Source: Cellvibrionaceae bacterium
GTDB taxonomy: Bacteria; Pseudomonadota; Gammaproteobacteria; Pseudomonadales; Cellvibrionaceae
Assembly: GCA_021151825.1 (NCBI GenBank)
Contig: JAGKWQ010000018.1
Location: 62,001 to 126,000, forward strand
Direction of reading: 5' to 3'
DNA: 64,000 bases
The notes beneath the pieces were generated by a model. It searched no databases and was not told the DNA's origin. It saw nothing but the letters and a program-made list of their open reading frames with translations. Below are positions 8,196 through 19,300 of this stretch, one piece after another. A program made the position numbers and the translations under genes. Each line of letters opens with the position of its first letter. Positions within the stretch are counted from its first letter, which is position 1.

Positions 8196-8603
8196 ATGAA
8201 TTCAAAATCCTTTCTCGGTACCGGTTGGAGTTTTCCACCTACATTCACCAGCAACGGTTTGGTGACGGTGTCTGCCGAGCAGGATATTTATGAAAGTTTA
8301 TGGATTTTATTATCCACCACGCCGGGTGAACGGGTAATGCAACCCGCCTATGGTTGTGGATTAAAAGCCCACGTATTCGACAATCTTGATGAAAGCAGTT
8401 TTGCGGTGATGCGCGATCTGGTGGAAAAAGCAATTCTATTTTTTGAGCCACGTATTACGGTCGAAAATATTGAAATTAATGATGACAATTATCTGGAAGG
8501 GAAAGTGCTGCTGAATATTATTTATCGGGTGCGCTCCACCAATAACCGTTACAACCTTGTATATCCGTTTTATATCCATGAAGCCAGTAATGCTTCGATT
8601 TAA
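8196..8603 (+). CDS. gp25-like baseplate wedge protein (Pvc9)
   Basis: 135 aa, ATG 8196. It has the gp25/lysozyme-like baseplate family features: FLGTGWSFPPTF at the N-terminus, VTVSAEQDIYESLWILLSTTPGERVMQPAYGCGLKAHVFD in the middle, and EPRITVENIEI near the C-terminus. The EPR motif joins wedge proteins to the sheath initiator ring. The family is structural in eCIS rather than an active lysozyme. It is followed after 31 bp by the giant baseplate gene. Confidence 0.95.
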   Translation: MNSKSFLGTGWSFPPTFTSNGLVTVSAEQDIYESLWILLSTTPGERVMQPAYGCGLKAHVFDNLDESSFAVMRDLVEKAILFFEPRITVENIEINDDNYLEGKVLLNIIYRVRSTNNRYNLVYPFYIHEASNASI

Positions 8604-8634
8604 TTGTTTGATCAGGGAAACTGAGTAACGCGGT

Positions 8635-11600
8635 ATGAATGTTGATAAGGCAAAAACGGCTCCGCAGCTGCATGTCCGCGATGGCATGAGTCAGCGTCGT
8701 CGTTTTTTGCCCGCGTTACAACCGGGCTATTTTAATGTCGATGAAATGAGCCTGGAACAATTGCTCACGCAAATGCAAGACTATGCGCGCCTGGTTGATA
8801 TGCCCGGTGTAGCATTTGCGGAAACTGAAATTGATCCGGTGATATTTGCGCGCGATGAAATTATTGTCATGGCGCAAATCCTTGCAGTGAACACACGCGA
8901 ATTAGAACATCGTTTTAAAGCACGTATGTTACAGGAACTGGATGAACTCGAATGGGTTGTCACGGAATCCAAAAATCCCGCCTCGGTATCCGGGCTCGCG
9001 TGTTTGATTGATCGCTGGTGGAATTTATTGCGTCACTCGCAAAGCCCTGCGGGTGAAGCCATGCACGGCTTACTGGAAAGTGTTATTCGTGGATTAGCGC
9101 GTGAATTCGTTCGTGTCTACGGCGCTATGCCGGAACGGATTAAACAATCGCGCAATTTATCTGAACCTTTCGTAAAGTTGATGAGTGCGGAGGCCGGCCA
9201 ATTGTCGCAACCTGTGCAGGGATTAAATGAAGTTGTGCTGCGTTCGATTTACGCTTCACTGCTAAAAGCAGTGGATATGGTGCAAGCCGGCGCGCGTACA
9301 CATTTACCTACGTCAATGCACAGCCAGAACCATGACCCTGCATTAGCATTGCGCGTGGCATTCACGCGCTTATATCAATTACTGCAACAGCGCGTGAATC
9401 GCTTTACGCTCGATTTCATCGATTTTTATTTTAACCAGGTGCTACAAGCCAGAGCGCGCCCTGCGCACCCGGACAGCGTATATCTGGTAATAGCAGCGGG
9501 GATAAAAGAGCGCTACATTCCGCTGCCTAAAGGCACAGAATTTTTTGCCGGCATCGACAATAGCAGCCGCGATATTGTGTACGCCAGCGATGAAGATACC
9601 TTGATCACTGATGCAGAAGTGCAATCGCTCTATAGCTTGTTTTTTCCGCGCGTTAATCTCGATCTGCGTACCAAAACCATTGTAAATACTATTGAACCAT
9701 TGGTTGCCGGCCCGGAAACATCGCTGGAAACGGATGCGGTCGAAGCCAAGGCATTGGTAATCACCAAACGCAACCTGGTGAAACTTTCTGATGGCGCCTG
9801 GCTGAATCAAATTAATGCCGAACCGCGCGCGGACAAAAAAGTGCGCGATAAATTTTTACCGCAACCTTTTTTTGGCGCACCACGAGTAGACATCAGTGGC
9901 GATGGGCGCACGGGTGATAATGCGCAAGCCGCGCGCCTGGGATTTGCCGTCGCAAGCCAGGTATTGTTGCTGCGCGAAGGCCAGCGGCAAATCACCGTCG
10001 ATCTGGTATTTGAAACCCTGCGCGCGCAACCCTGGAGCAAGCTCGCCAATATCTTGCGGCATATGCCGACGATTAAAGACACTATCGCGGATGACAAAGC
10101 AAAATTTTTTGCTTACTTCAGCAAAATGTTTCAACTCAGTTTGACTACAGTTGAAGGCTGGTTGGATATTGTTGAATATAAACCGGCATATCGAGCAACA
10201 GATTCAACAGTAAAAACGAATGCAATTCGCCTGGAATTTTGCTTGCCTGAAAGCGCACCGGCAATCAGTGCATATAACTCCGTGGTCCATGGCGATCAGC
10301 TCACTACCATGTTGCCGGTGTTGCGTTGCACCTTGCGCGAAAATTATTTGCAATATCCTTACGACATCGTGCGGCAATTGGTATTGCGTGAAGTGCGTAT
10401 CAGGGTGGATGTGGAAGGTTGTAGTGACTTGTTGTTACACAATAATATCGGTCAATTGTCACCACTCTCTCCGTTTCAACCGTTTGGCCCCATGCCGGAA
10501 GTAGGTTCCTATTTTATTGTCGGCCACGAAGAAACCCGCAGCAAAAATTTGCTGGATTGGAACCTGGATATTGAGTGGAGTGGCTTGCCAGCTGTAGTGG
10601 GCGGTTTTAATCGCTGGTACGAGAATTATTTATTTCCGCGCGATAATAACCAATTTGTGGTGAATGCCAGCGTATTGGCTAATGGCCGTTGGCAATCTGC
10701 GCCGCAAACCATGTCGCTATTTTCGCAAGGATTAAAAAATGGTAGCGTCTACCTAAAACCGGAAAGTAATTTATCGGCGAGTAGCGCGATTATTTTCAGC
10801 AGCGCCGAAACCGTTACTGAAAGACAAAAGGTATTTACCTATTCACCGCTCACGCGTAACGGTTTATTTAAATTTACCTTGCAAGGACCGGTGGGTGCGT
10901 TCGGCCATCGTGAATATCCGAATTTGCTGGCAGAAACATTAACGCATAATACCCGCGTAAAAAATTCTCGCCTGGCCAGGTCAATTCCCAATCCACCTTA
11001 TACACCGGAAATAAATAGCATTCGTTTAAACTATTCCGCGCAGTCGATAATTACATTGGCCGATACTACCCGCGAAGATAATGCAACCTGCAAGGAACAG
11101 TATTTCCATTTGCATCCGCTGGGTTGGGAACTGATTTCGCCACTGCGCCATTCGCGCCTATATTTTTTACCGCAATACGCCCAGGCCGGTTCTTTATTTA
11201 TTGGTATAGATGCAAGTGATATCCAACAACTCAGTTTGCTATTTCATTTAAAAAATAATTCATTACCTGTTGATGAGGCACAGCTCATCAGCCTCAACAG
11301 CGAACGCAAAAACAATTTGCATTCTGTGAGTGATTTAATTACCTGGCATTACCTGAGTGAAAATCAATGGCGCCCGCTGGATGTGCGCAATATTCTCAGT
11401 GATTCTACACAAGGGTTTATGACGTCGGGTATTGTGACCATGCTGATGCCGGAAAAAATGACCAAAGGCAATAGCATCATGCCGGGGAATTTATACTGGC
11501 TAAAAATTACGGCGGATGATTGCCTCGCGCATTTTAGCGAACTATTTTCAGTCTACGCACAAGCAGTAAAAGCCAGCTGGGTATCCGGCGATCACCCGCT

Positions 11601-12477
11601 GACGGTACAACCGATGCAATTATCGGCAGATACGATTAAACGCACCCGCCAAACCATTGCCGGCATTAACAGCGTAATACAAATCAGCAATTCTTTCGGT
11701 GGTGTGCCTGCAGAAAGTGATGCCCATTTGCGGCGCCGTATCAGTGAGCGCTTGCGCCATAAAAATCGTGCGCTTACGCCGCTCGATTACGAGATGTTAA
11801 TCCTGGAAGCCTTTCCACAAGTATTTAAAGTGAAATGCTTTGCCAATTTGCGTTCAGATCCCGTTACACCGGTAAGTCCGGGGCATATATTAATTGTAGT
11901 GGTTCCACATCCGGACCCCATTGATGCGCAGGATTACCAACCTTATTTTGATGGTCACACCATTTTAGCAATTAAAGAATTTGCGCAAGTGCTCGCGCCG
12001 GAAGCGGTAAAAATTGCGGTAGAAAATCCGCTTTATGAAGAAATCCAGGTACGTTGTGCAGTGCATTTCCGCAAAGGCTTGCACGCGGGGCGCCACCAGA
12101 ATTTATTGAACCAGGCGCTGTGTGATTATCTATCGCCATGGTCGCCCGGTGGCAACACCGTGCATTTTGGTTGGAGTTTGAGTGAGCAGGAAATCCGGTC
12201 GTTTATCCAGAACCTTGAATATATCGATCACGTCACTGATTTTTCGTTGTTGCGTATTGCCCCGAGTACCGGTGGTTTGTTCTTGCTTGATGATACGGCT
12301 GAACCAACGCACTCGGGCGAAATTAGTCACACATTTAAACCGACTTATCCCTGGAGCACAGCTGTGCCTATTCGTCGTCACTACTTATTGACCACAGATT
12401 TGCATCGGCAGATTCGCGCGGAGCGCACAGGGGTGGATGAATTGGAAGTGGGTAGTACATTTATTATTTCCGGATAG
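8635..12477 (+). CDS. large baseplate-J-type wedge protein (Pvc11)
   Basis: 1280 aa, ATG 8635. Recognisable parts include a long N-terminal helical region, a central beta-rich region (about 300-900), and the baseplate-J core near residues 1010-1100 (TIAGINSVIQISNSFGGVPAESDAHLRRRISERLRHKNRALTPLDYEMLILEAFPQV), the standard eCIS Pvc11 signature. With Pvc12 it forms the wedges of the baseplate around the spike. No frameshift or stop interrupts it. Length is within the large eCIS class. Confidence 0.92.
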   Translation: MNVDKAKTAPQLHVRDGMSQRRRFLPALQPGYFNVDEMSLEQLLTQMQDYARLVDMPGVAFAETEIDPVIFARDEIIVMAQILAVNTRELEHRFKARMLQELDELEWVVTESKNPASVSGLACLIDRWWNLLRHSQSPAGEAMHGLLESVIRGLAREFVRVYGAMPERIKQSRNLSEPFVKLMSAEAGQLSQPVQGLNEVVLRSIYASLLKAVDMVQAGARTHLPTSMHSQNHDPALALRVAFTRLYQLLQQRVNRFTLDFIDFYFNQVLQARARPAHPDSVYLVIAAGIKERYIPLPKGTEFFAGIDNSSRDIVYASDEDTLITDAEVQSLYSLFFPRVNLDLRTKTIVNTIEPLVAGPETSLETDAVEAKALVITKRNLVKLSDGAWLNQINAEPRADKKVRDKFLPQPFFGAPRVDISGDGRTGDNAQAARLGFAVASQVLLLREGQRQITVDLVFETLRAQPWSKLANILRHMPTIKDTIADDKAKFFAYFSKMFQLSLTTVEGWLDIVEYKPAYRATDSTVKTNAIRLEFCLPESAPAISAYNSVVHGDQLTTMLPVLRCTLRENYLQYPYDIVRQLVLREVRIRVDVEGCSDLLLHNNIGQLSPLSPFQPFGPMPEVGSYFIVGHEETRSKNLLDWNLDIEWSGLPAVVGGFNRWYENYLFPRDNNQFVVNASVLANGRWQSAPQTMSLFSQGLKNGSVYLKPESNLSASSAIIFSSAETVTERQKVFTYSPLTRNGLFKFTLQGPVGAFGHREYPNLLAETLTHNTRVKNSRLARSIPNPPYTPEINSIRLNYSAQSIITLADTTREDNATCKEQYFHLHPLGWELISPLRHSRLYFLPQYAQAGSLFIGIDASDIQQLSLLFHLKNNSLPVDEAQLISLNSERKNNLHSVSDLITWHYLSENQWRPLDVRNILSDSTQGFMTSGIVTMLMPEKMTKGNSIMPGNLYWLKITADDCLAHFSELFSVYAQAVKASWVSGDHPLTVQPMQLSADTIKRTRQTIAGINSVIQISNSFGGVPAESDAHLRRRISERLRHKNRALTPLDYEMLILEAFPQVFKVKCFANLRSDPVTPVSPGHILIVVVPHPDPIDAQDYQPYFDGHTILAIKEFAQVLAPEAVKIAVENPLYEEIQVRCAVHFRKGLHAGRHQNLLNQALCDYLSPWSPGGNTVHFGWSLSEQEIRSFIQNLEYIDHVTDFSLLRIAPSTGGLFLLDDTAEPTHSGEISHTFKPTYPWSTAVPIRRHYLLTTDLHRQIRAERTGVDELEVGSTFIISG

Positions 12478-12585
12478 CAGATTTACGCGATTAATTGTTT
12501 AGCCGTAACCTGCTTGTAATGTTGAAAACAATTTATTTCCACGACGCTATTAATTAGAAAACGCTGGTAACTGACGGATTGCATT

Positions 12586-13371
12586 ATGGAAAAGCTCGAT
12601 AGAAACGCGCTTAAAAATAAATTCAGAAAAGGCAAAATGCCCTCGGAACAGGACTTTTCCAATTTAATTGATTCGATGGTTAATATCCTCGAAGAAGGTT
12701 TTGATAAAACCAGTCGCGATGGGTTAAAAATATCGCAACTGATGGGCTCTGGTCGCCTGCTGAGTTTTTATAAAAATATCGCAGTAGAAAGCCCGCAATG
12801 GTTTATGGAATTGGGCAATGGCGATAACCATCTGCATATCGGTACTCCTGCGGCACCGCATGTAATTAGTTTGTACAGCCATGGTGGCCAACAGGACAGT
12901 AATAATTCCTTGCGCGTAGCGGTGGGCATCAATAAAGAGAATCCGCAATACACACTCGATGTAGAGGGGACTATCGCCTCCAGTGGGCGCATGGGAAAAG
13001 CCGGTGAATTTGCGGTTGCTGCGGACGGTGAATGGTATGACATCACCAGCCCATTTACCGGTTGTGAAGTGTTTGAAATTGTTGCCGGTGTCGGCGGCCA
13101 GGATTCCGATGGCAAATACGCATTGATTCATGCGCGCGCCATGAATGCATTTAATGGCAAAGGTAGCATCGAAACCCAGCATGCGTTTTTTGGCAATAAA
13201 TGCAATCGGTTGGAGTTACGTTGGCAAGCCGTACCTGAGCTTGGGCAATTTCATTACAAGCTACAACTGCGTAGCCAATGCTCTTACGGCAAAGATATCT
13301 GGATTCACTACCACCTCACTCGCCAGTGGTTTGATCCATTAATGCTGAACAGCAATCGGGCGCCGGAGTAA
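12586..13371 (+). CDS. fibre-like eCIS protein, candidate receptor-binding or baseplate appendage
   Basis: 261 aa, ATG 12586. The start (LKNKFRKGKMPSEQDFSNLIDSMVNI) is followed by a coiled segment. A central tail-fibre-like motif (VAVGINKENPQYTLDVEGTIASSGRMG, about residues 105-135) resembles the VGIGTxNPxxxLDVxG repeats of phage fibres and S74-type proteins. The second half (about 140-261) may be a globular beta domain. No S74 autoprotease core or adhesin repeat is seen. Its position between Pvc11 and Pvc12 genes fits a baseplate-attached component. A role in target binding is inferred, not shown. Confidence 0.55.
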   Translation: MEKLDRNALKNKFRKGKMPSEQDFSNLIDSMVNILEEGFDKTSRDGLKISQLMGSGRLLSFYKNIAVESPQWFMELGNGDNHLHIGTPAAPHVISLYSHGGQQDSNNSLRVAVGINKENPQYTLDVEGTIASSGRMGKAGEFAVAADGEWYDITSPFTGCEVFEIVAGVGGQDSDGKYALIHARAMNAFNGKGSIETQHAFFGNKCNRLELRWQAVPELGQFHYKLQLRSQCSYGKDIWIHYHLTRQWFDPLMLNSNRAPE

Positions 13372-13376
13372 TTGCG

Positions 13377-13739
13377 ATGAACACTTCAGCATCACAGGAT
13401 TTACATGTGCACTTAACACTGACGCAAAGCAGTCTTGTGCTGGAAGCGCTAATGGAGCAGCCATTCAAAAAAGTATTTGAAATTATCGGTGCGCTCAACC
13501 AGCAAGCCCAACAGTTTTATCAATCGCCGGCCGATAAAAATAGCGTGCAATTATTTTTGATAAGCAAAAATGATTTCGCAACCTGTATTAAAGCACTGGG
13601 TGAATTGCCTTATAACCGCGTCAGCGGTCTTATCCAGAATTTGCATCAACAATTGCAAACACAATTATTTACCGCTGATGCAGCGGACGATGGCACGGGT
13701 GCAAACCATGTGTTTGTCGATGCGGAAACGGTGTCATGA
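13377..13739 (+). CDS. small eCIS protein of unknown function
   Basis: 120 aa, ATG 13377, 5 bp after the previous stop and overlapping the next start by 4 bp (ATGA). It looks mixed alpha/beta: LHVHLTLTQSSLVLEALMEQPFKKVFEIIGALNQQAQ, then LISKNDFATCIKALGELPYNRVSGLIQNLHQQLQ. No family is recognised. The tight coupling suggests a partner of the Pvc12-like protein, perhaps a small baseplate subunit or chaperone. Confidence 0.6.
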   Translation: MNTSASQDLHVHLTLTQSSLVLEALMEQPFKKVFEIIGALNQQAQQFYQSPADKNSVQLFLISKNDFATCIKALGELPYNRVSGLIQNLHQQLQTQLFTADAADDGTGANHVFVDAETVS

Positions 13740-16306
13740 GCTTACCTGACCCGATCAAAAAGCAAGGCATAAAACGCCTGACACCCGGTGCAGACCCATT
13801 GGATTTTTCCAGCCTGCGCACGCAGGGTATTGAGCATGTGCAACAGCTCGCTGGTGATATCTGGACTGACTACAACCTGCACGATCCCGGTGTCACGATA
13901 CTGGAGCAATTGTGCTACGGACTTACTGAATTAGCCTATCAGGCCAAACAACCGATTGCCGATTACCTGACGAATGACCGCGGCCAGATAGATTTTCAAC
14001 ATCATGCGTTGTACAAGCCCCAGGAAATTTTCCCCACCCGACCGGTAACGGCAGAAGATTATTGCAAGCGCATTCTCGATGAAGTGCCGGAAATTGATGC
14101 GATTCGCGTGGCTACTGTGGATGAGCCTGGCAATTACGGTGCTTGCCTTTACGATGTATCGCTAAAATTATTGCAACCGCTCATCGGCCCTGAATATACC
14201 GATGAATACCGCGCGGCAGTGCGTAAGAAAGTGCTGCGCGTGTATCAAAAAAATCGCAACCTTGGCGAAGATATTTATCGCATCCGCATCGAGCGTAGCA
14301 GCGCCTGCTTTTTAAAAGGCGTTATTGAAACTACCGGAATCCGCCCGAGTGCAGATATTTATGCCGATGTTTTTTTTCAAGTCGCGCGTAAAATTTCGTC
14401 CAATGTTGCAATAGAGCGTTACGAAACCCTGGCATTACAGGAAAGCCTCGACACTATTTTTACCGGACCACTTACCCGCCACGGTTATATCGCCAGTGAA
14501 GGATTGAATGAATCCAACCCCGGCAAAGCGTTGGACGAACTCAATGCAATTGTGTCGGCAATTGACGGCGTTAAAAAGGTTTATCATCTCGAGCTAGTCA
14601 ATGCAGATGGTCAGACTCTGGATGGCGATGCCTTAATGGAGCAATCGTTCTTCCTGAAATTTCCGGAAGAAGTAGCCCAGCAAACCTGGTTAAAAATTGA
14701 TTTTAATCCGGGCAAAACCACCGACGCTAAAGATGTTATTAAAGGGCGCGATGAAATCCTTGAACACTTAATGGCGGAAACCCGTCGTGCGCTACAAAAA
14801 CTGGAATTCGAATATCGCGCATTTCGCAATAACAAAACTGACACAGCGCAATTTGTGGTTTTACCGCAAGGCCAAAAGAAACAATTTCTGGGCTATTACT
14901 CAATCCAGCATCATTTTCCGAATGTCTACGGCATCAATGCCGATGGTATTCCCGCCAGCGAAACGCGCGAACGCAAAATAGCGGCGCAACAGCTCAAATC
15001 ATATCTGTATCCGTTCGAACAAGTGCTGGCTAACATGCTGGCGCTATTGCAAAACTGGCAACAATTATTCAGTTTAGGCGAAGTACCCAATCACAGTTAT
15101 TTCGCACAATTCCTGGACAACCAATCCATTCCGAATTTTGCAGTGTTATATAAAAGTGTTGCTATTAATCTGGATACAATCACCGCGTTGCAAGCGCAAT
15201 ATGACCCCGCGTTTGATCGTAAAAGCCGCGCCCTGGATACGTTACTCGCGCTCTATGGTGAAGAGTTTTCCCAGGAAGGTTTGCTACATTTTAATTATTA
15301 CCATCAGGAACAACCGGAATACTGGGCGATCGATAATAAAATTCGCATGTTATTGCATTTGGCTGATATCAGCCAGAATCGTAATGGCGCTTTTGATACG
15401 GGCGAGCAGCACTGGCAATCAGCCAACATCAGCAGTTTGCATAAAAAAATCAACATATTATTAGGCATCCAGCAGCTGGATAATCTGGTTACATTGGGCG
15501 AAAGTTTTAAGGCGCACAATGTGCAATTGGTGAGCGACAGTGTGTTGTGCAAACAGGGTGAACCTCCGGCAATAGCATCGGCGCGTGCAGTGCCGCAACT
15601 AACCAGTGCAGAACAACAAAAAATCAGGCGTTGGGCCGATAACAAGAATACTAAAAATAATGCAGAAAATAGTAGTTCAGCCAAAGCATTGAGCTTAAGC
15701 CCGTCAATGATTCGCGACGGCACCAATATCGATGCTTACTATTTACAAGAACAGGATAAATCCACCAAGGTTTATTTTTATTCGCGCAATAAACAACTCT
15801 GGACACCGCTCAAGGAATTTGCAGAGCGCGAGCAAGCCAAGGCTTACGTACATAAGTTTAAAAAAATAATTACCGATTTAAATTCCAATAGCGAAGGATT
15901 CTATTTACTGGAGCATTTGCTACTGCGCCCGCGTACACCTCCTAAAGATGAGCGGGTGGAAAACTATATTCGCAGCAGTGATGCGTTTTATCACTGCCGC
16001 CTCAGTTTTATTTTTCCCAAATGGACAGCGCGCTTTGCCAATCCGGCATTTCGCCAGTTTGCGGAAAAAACCATCGCTAATAATCTTGCTGCGCATTTGT
16101 TTCCACAAATCTATTGGTTAACGCCAGAGCAGATGCAGGAATTCGAAAGCCATTACCAGCCCTGGTTAAGTGCGTTGCAATCCTATGAGCAGGATCACAT
16201 GCACAGTGATCAACCGGCTGCAAGCTGTACGCCGTTGGACCAGGCTGCAATCCATTTACGCCACTGGCTGGAACAAAACCAGCCATCTGCGTCTTACTGG
16301 ATTTAG
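13736..16306 (+). CDS. Pvc12-like baseplate wedge protein
   Basis: 856 aa, ATG 13736 (ATGA overlap with the preceding stop). The key family motif near residues 38-65 reads LAGDIWTDYNLHDPGVTILEQLCYGLTELAYQ, which marks Pvc12-type baseplate proteins. ITDLNSNSEGFYLLEHLLLRPR follows near residue 710-735 and is another conserved block of this family. The protein partners with Pvc11 in the wedges. It ends 2 bp before the tape-measure gene. Confidence 0.85.
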   Translation: MSLPDPIKKQGIKRLTPGADPLDFSSLRTQGIEHVQQLAGDIWTDYNLHDPGVTILEQLCYGLTELAYQAKQPIADYLTNDRGQIDFQHHALYKPQEIFPTRPVTAEDYCKRILDEVPEIDAIRVATVDEPGNYGACLYDVSLKLLQPLIGPEYTDEYRAAVRKKVLRVYQKNRNLGEDIYRIRIERSSACFLKGVIETTGIRPSADIYADVFFQVARKISSNVAIERYETLALQESLDTIFTGPLTRHGYIASEGLNESNPGKALDELNAIVSAIDGVKKVYHLELVNADGQTLDGDALMEQSFFLKFPEEVAQQTWLKIDFNPGKTTDAKDVIKGRDEILEHLMAETRRALQKLEFEYRAFRNNKTDTAQFVVLPQGQKKQFLGYYSIQHHFPNVYGINADGIPASETRERKIAAQQLKSYLYPFEQVLANMLALLQNWQQLFSLGEVPNHSYFAQFLDNQSIPNFAVLYKSVAINLDTITALQAQYDPAFDRKSRALDTLLALYGEEFSQEGLLHFNYYHQEQPEYWAIDNKIRMLLHLADISQNRNGAFDTGEQHWQSANISSLHKKINILLGIQQLDNLVTLGESFKAHNVQLVSDSVLCKQGEPPAIASARAVPQLTSAEQQKIRRWADNKNTKNNAENSSSAKALSLSPSMIRDGTNIDAYYLQEQDKSTKVYFYSRNKQLWTPLKEFAEREQAKAYVHKFKKIITDLNSNSEGFYLLEHLLLRPRTPPKDERVENYIRSSDAFYHCRLSFIFPKWTARFANPAFRQFAEKTIANNLAAHLFPQIYWLTPEQMQEFESHYQPWLSALQSYEQDHMHSDQPAASCTPLDQAAIHLRHWLEQNQPSASYWI

Positions 16307-16308
16307 CG

Positions 16309-19300
16309 ATGAACTCCCCACTCCAGACCAAACCGTCCTTTCGCCAGGCACGTCACTGCATCGATGATGTGGTGGTGGAGTTGGAATTTAGTAACACGTT
16401 GCTGGAGCAACGTGAACGCGCCAGCATTACTGACTGGTTGAGTGGTGAGTTACTACCGGCGTTGGACGAATTATTTTCATTTTACGCACCGGGTGAACAA
16501 ACACTTTATTTTGAACAACTGGTTTTTGATTTTGGCCGATTGCCTGCCAGTGATTACCGCTACATCATTCGCGAACAATTGATGCAAAAATTAACGCGCC
16601 TGATTAAAGATAAAAGTTTGCCACTGGAATTCAACAACCAACAGCCGTTGTTGGAAAATCGCATCACTGAATCGGCGTCGGCATTAAAAATTTTGCTGGA
16701 TTATTTGCGTACTGGGCAATTAAGCGCGCAATCTACAATGCAGGAATCGAGTGCAGGTATTGCACCAAAATTACATCAGCAATTATTGGAATCCTTAATC
16801 GCGGAGCAGCACATTGCAACACAGCTCCGTGCCCTGCCCAATCGCGGCCAGTTAATCTCGCGCTTGCTAAAACAATTTTCTGAACGCCACAGAACTGCAC
16901 TGTTGCGCCAGCTTGCGCCAGACCAACTGGAAATGGCACTGGCGTTATTGGATGTATTGCAAACATCCTCGCTTGTTCTTTCTACTGACAAAATACAAAC
17001 AGTCTGGGGATATATTCTGGACATTGCGTTGGAGCTTCCCGCAGTCAGTGCAAGCGCCTGGTTTGAACAGTTGATGCAACGATGGCTCGATCATGAGCGG
17101 GAATCAGGCATTAAGTTTATTCAACACCTGCAACAACTTCAGCACCGCTCTGATTCTGCCGCAGCGATAGAAAATGCGCTCACCGAAAATTGGCAACGGT
17201 TGCAACGTTTCGCGCGTGAAATTTTGCAAGATAAAAATCATTCCTTGTTTGCAGATGCACCATCTACGGATGGTAAAGAGCAAAAGGAAAAAATAACGAA
17301 TGATGTTGCTGATGGTCATCAGCCACAAGCATCGAACACGCAACAAATTCTCGCCGGTATTCTAATTCGAGGTGATGCAGCGGCACTGATGCATTATTGG
17401 CCACAATGGCTACATAACTCACGGCAACTATTGATCGCCGGATTAAAGCATTACCTGATCAAACCAGAGTTGCGTCAACAGCTTTTATTGAAATTGCCTC
17501 ATACGTTTGTTGCTGAGATGTTGGTGGTGCTTGTTCCGGATCTGCGCCCAATAACACGTAATTTTGAACAGAACTCGAATAAATATCTTGAACTACTGCA
17601 ACGCTTATCTGTAAATGCACCATTCAATTCCATCGCGGCAGATGCTAATCAATCGACGGCGGTGTGGTTGAGCAGTGTTTACGAAATACTCGCTACGCAA
17701 ATATTCTCCGGAATAAGTGACGATACTGGCGATATCGTTCCTATCCCCTCGCTGGAAAAATTATGGAGCGAATGGATTTTTCAGATTGCGAGCCGATATG
17801 ATGTTGCTGCAAACGATTTACAATCGCTGTGGAATACATTATTTCAAGCCAAAAATACTGAAATATCCATGGCACAAGAAGGATTGACAGTTTCAGATAA
17901 TAATGCCCGGCAATCCGTTACCACTATAGATCCATCACTAAAAAATACAGAATCGCTTGTTGTTGATAGAGCTTCTGCTCATTCATTACCAGATAATTTT
18001 TTATTGGAAAAACTCCAGCAAACGTTTACACAAAAAAATATTGATGAGTTAGTGAGACTTTGGCCGCAAATCATTTATGCCAGTGATTTACAGGAAAGTC
18101 GTCAACTGGCTACCGTAATTACCAAATATTGGGTGCAACCTGATATTCGCACCACATTTTTAACCGGTTTGCCTTTGCTTGTTTTAATTCAGCTACTGGA
18201 ATTAATTGCTCCCGTTTACCAGCGTTGGTTTACCCGTTTTTTTGAACGACGGGCGCAGTTGTTGCAGGAAACAAAGAGCCTATACGTTGCAGATCAGAAT
18301 GGTATTGCTAGCGACACAACGCAATCTATTATTAATACAGTGCAACTCGCCATTAGCGATGATGAATTACTGCGCGAAGCGTTTGCCATAATGTCTGAGA
18401 TGCTATGGACCCCAGCGCTATCATCTGTGTTAATTGAATCGGTATCGACTACAAATAATTTGCTACAAAAAATTACCCGGAGTTTCGCAAAAAAATACCA
18501 GATCGCTGGGGAGCCTTTATATTATTTATGGAATAGTGTTCTTGGTTTAGATTCAACAGTTCCGTCTTCCCACGAAGAAAAAACAGTACCTGTAACTAAT
18601 GCAAAAGAATTTATTGCAGACGCAGAACGCTCGGTTACAGAAGCGGAACTTCCTACTGTAAACGCGGAGCTTTCTATTACGAGCGCGGAAACTTTTGCTG
18701 ACGGTGTAGAACGTTCCAATGCAGCTGTGGTATTGCCTATTGCAAATGAGCAGCTTTTGGTTAGCAGTAACACCTCTCAGATATCTCCCACTGAATTGTT
18801 GTTGAGAGACATTCAGCAAGTATTTGCACAAAAAAATGTTCATGAATTGGAACGGTTGTGGCCGAAAATTATTGGCCTTAACAGTTCGCAGAAAGATCTG
18901 CAATTAATTACGGTCATGGCAAAGCAGTGGGCGCAAACGGATATCCGCCGGATATTGTTGGTTGAATTGCCGCTATCTGTTTTGATCCAGTTGCTCGAAA
19001 CGATTGCACCCGCGTATCAAAATTGGTTTTCGCATCTTGCTGACCGACGAGTGGATTTATTGCAGCAAACCAGGCGCGTGAATGATGCCAATCAAAACGG
19101 TGTTAACGCTGGTACAGTGCAATTGCCAATAACGGCTGATAACTGGTTGAGAGAAACGTTTACGGTAGTGTCTGATATTTTATGGGATTCAGCGTCATCA
19201 CCAGTGTTAAATGAACCAACATTTACAACAAATACTTTGTTGCAAAAAATTGCGCAACATTTTGCGAAAAAATATCAACTCGCGGCAGAACCGTTATTTT

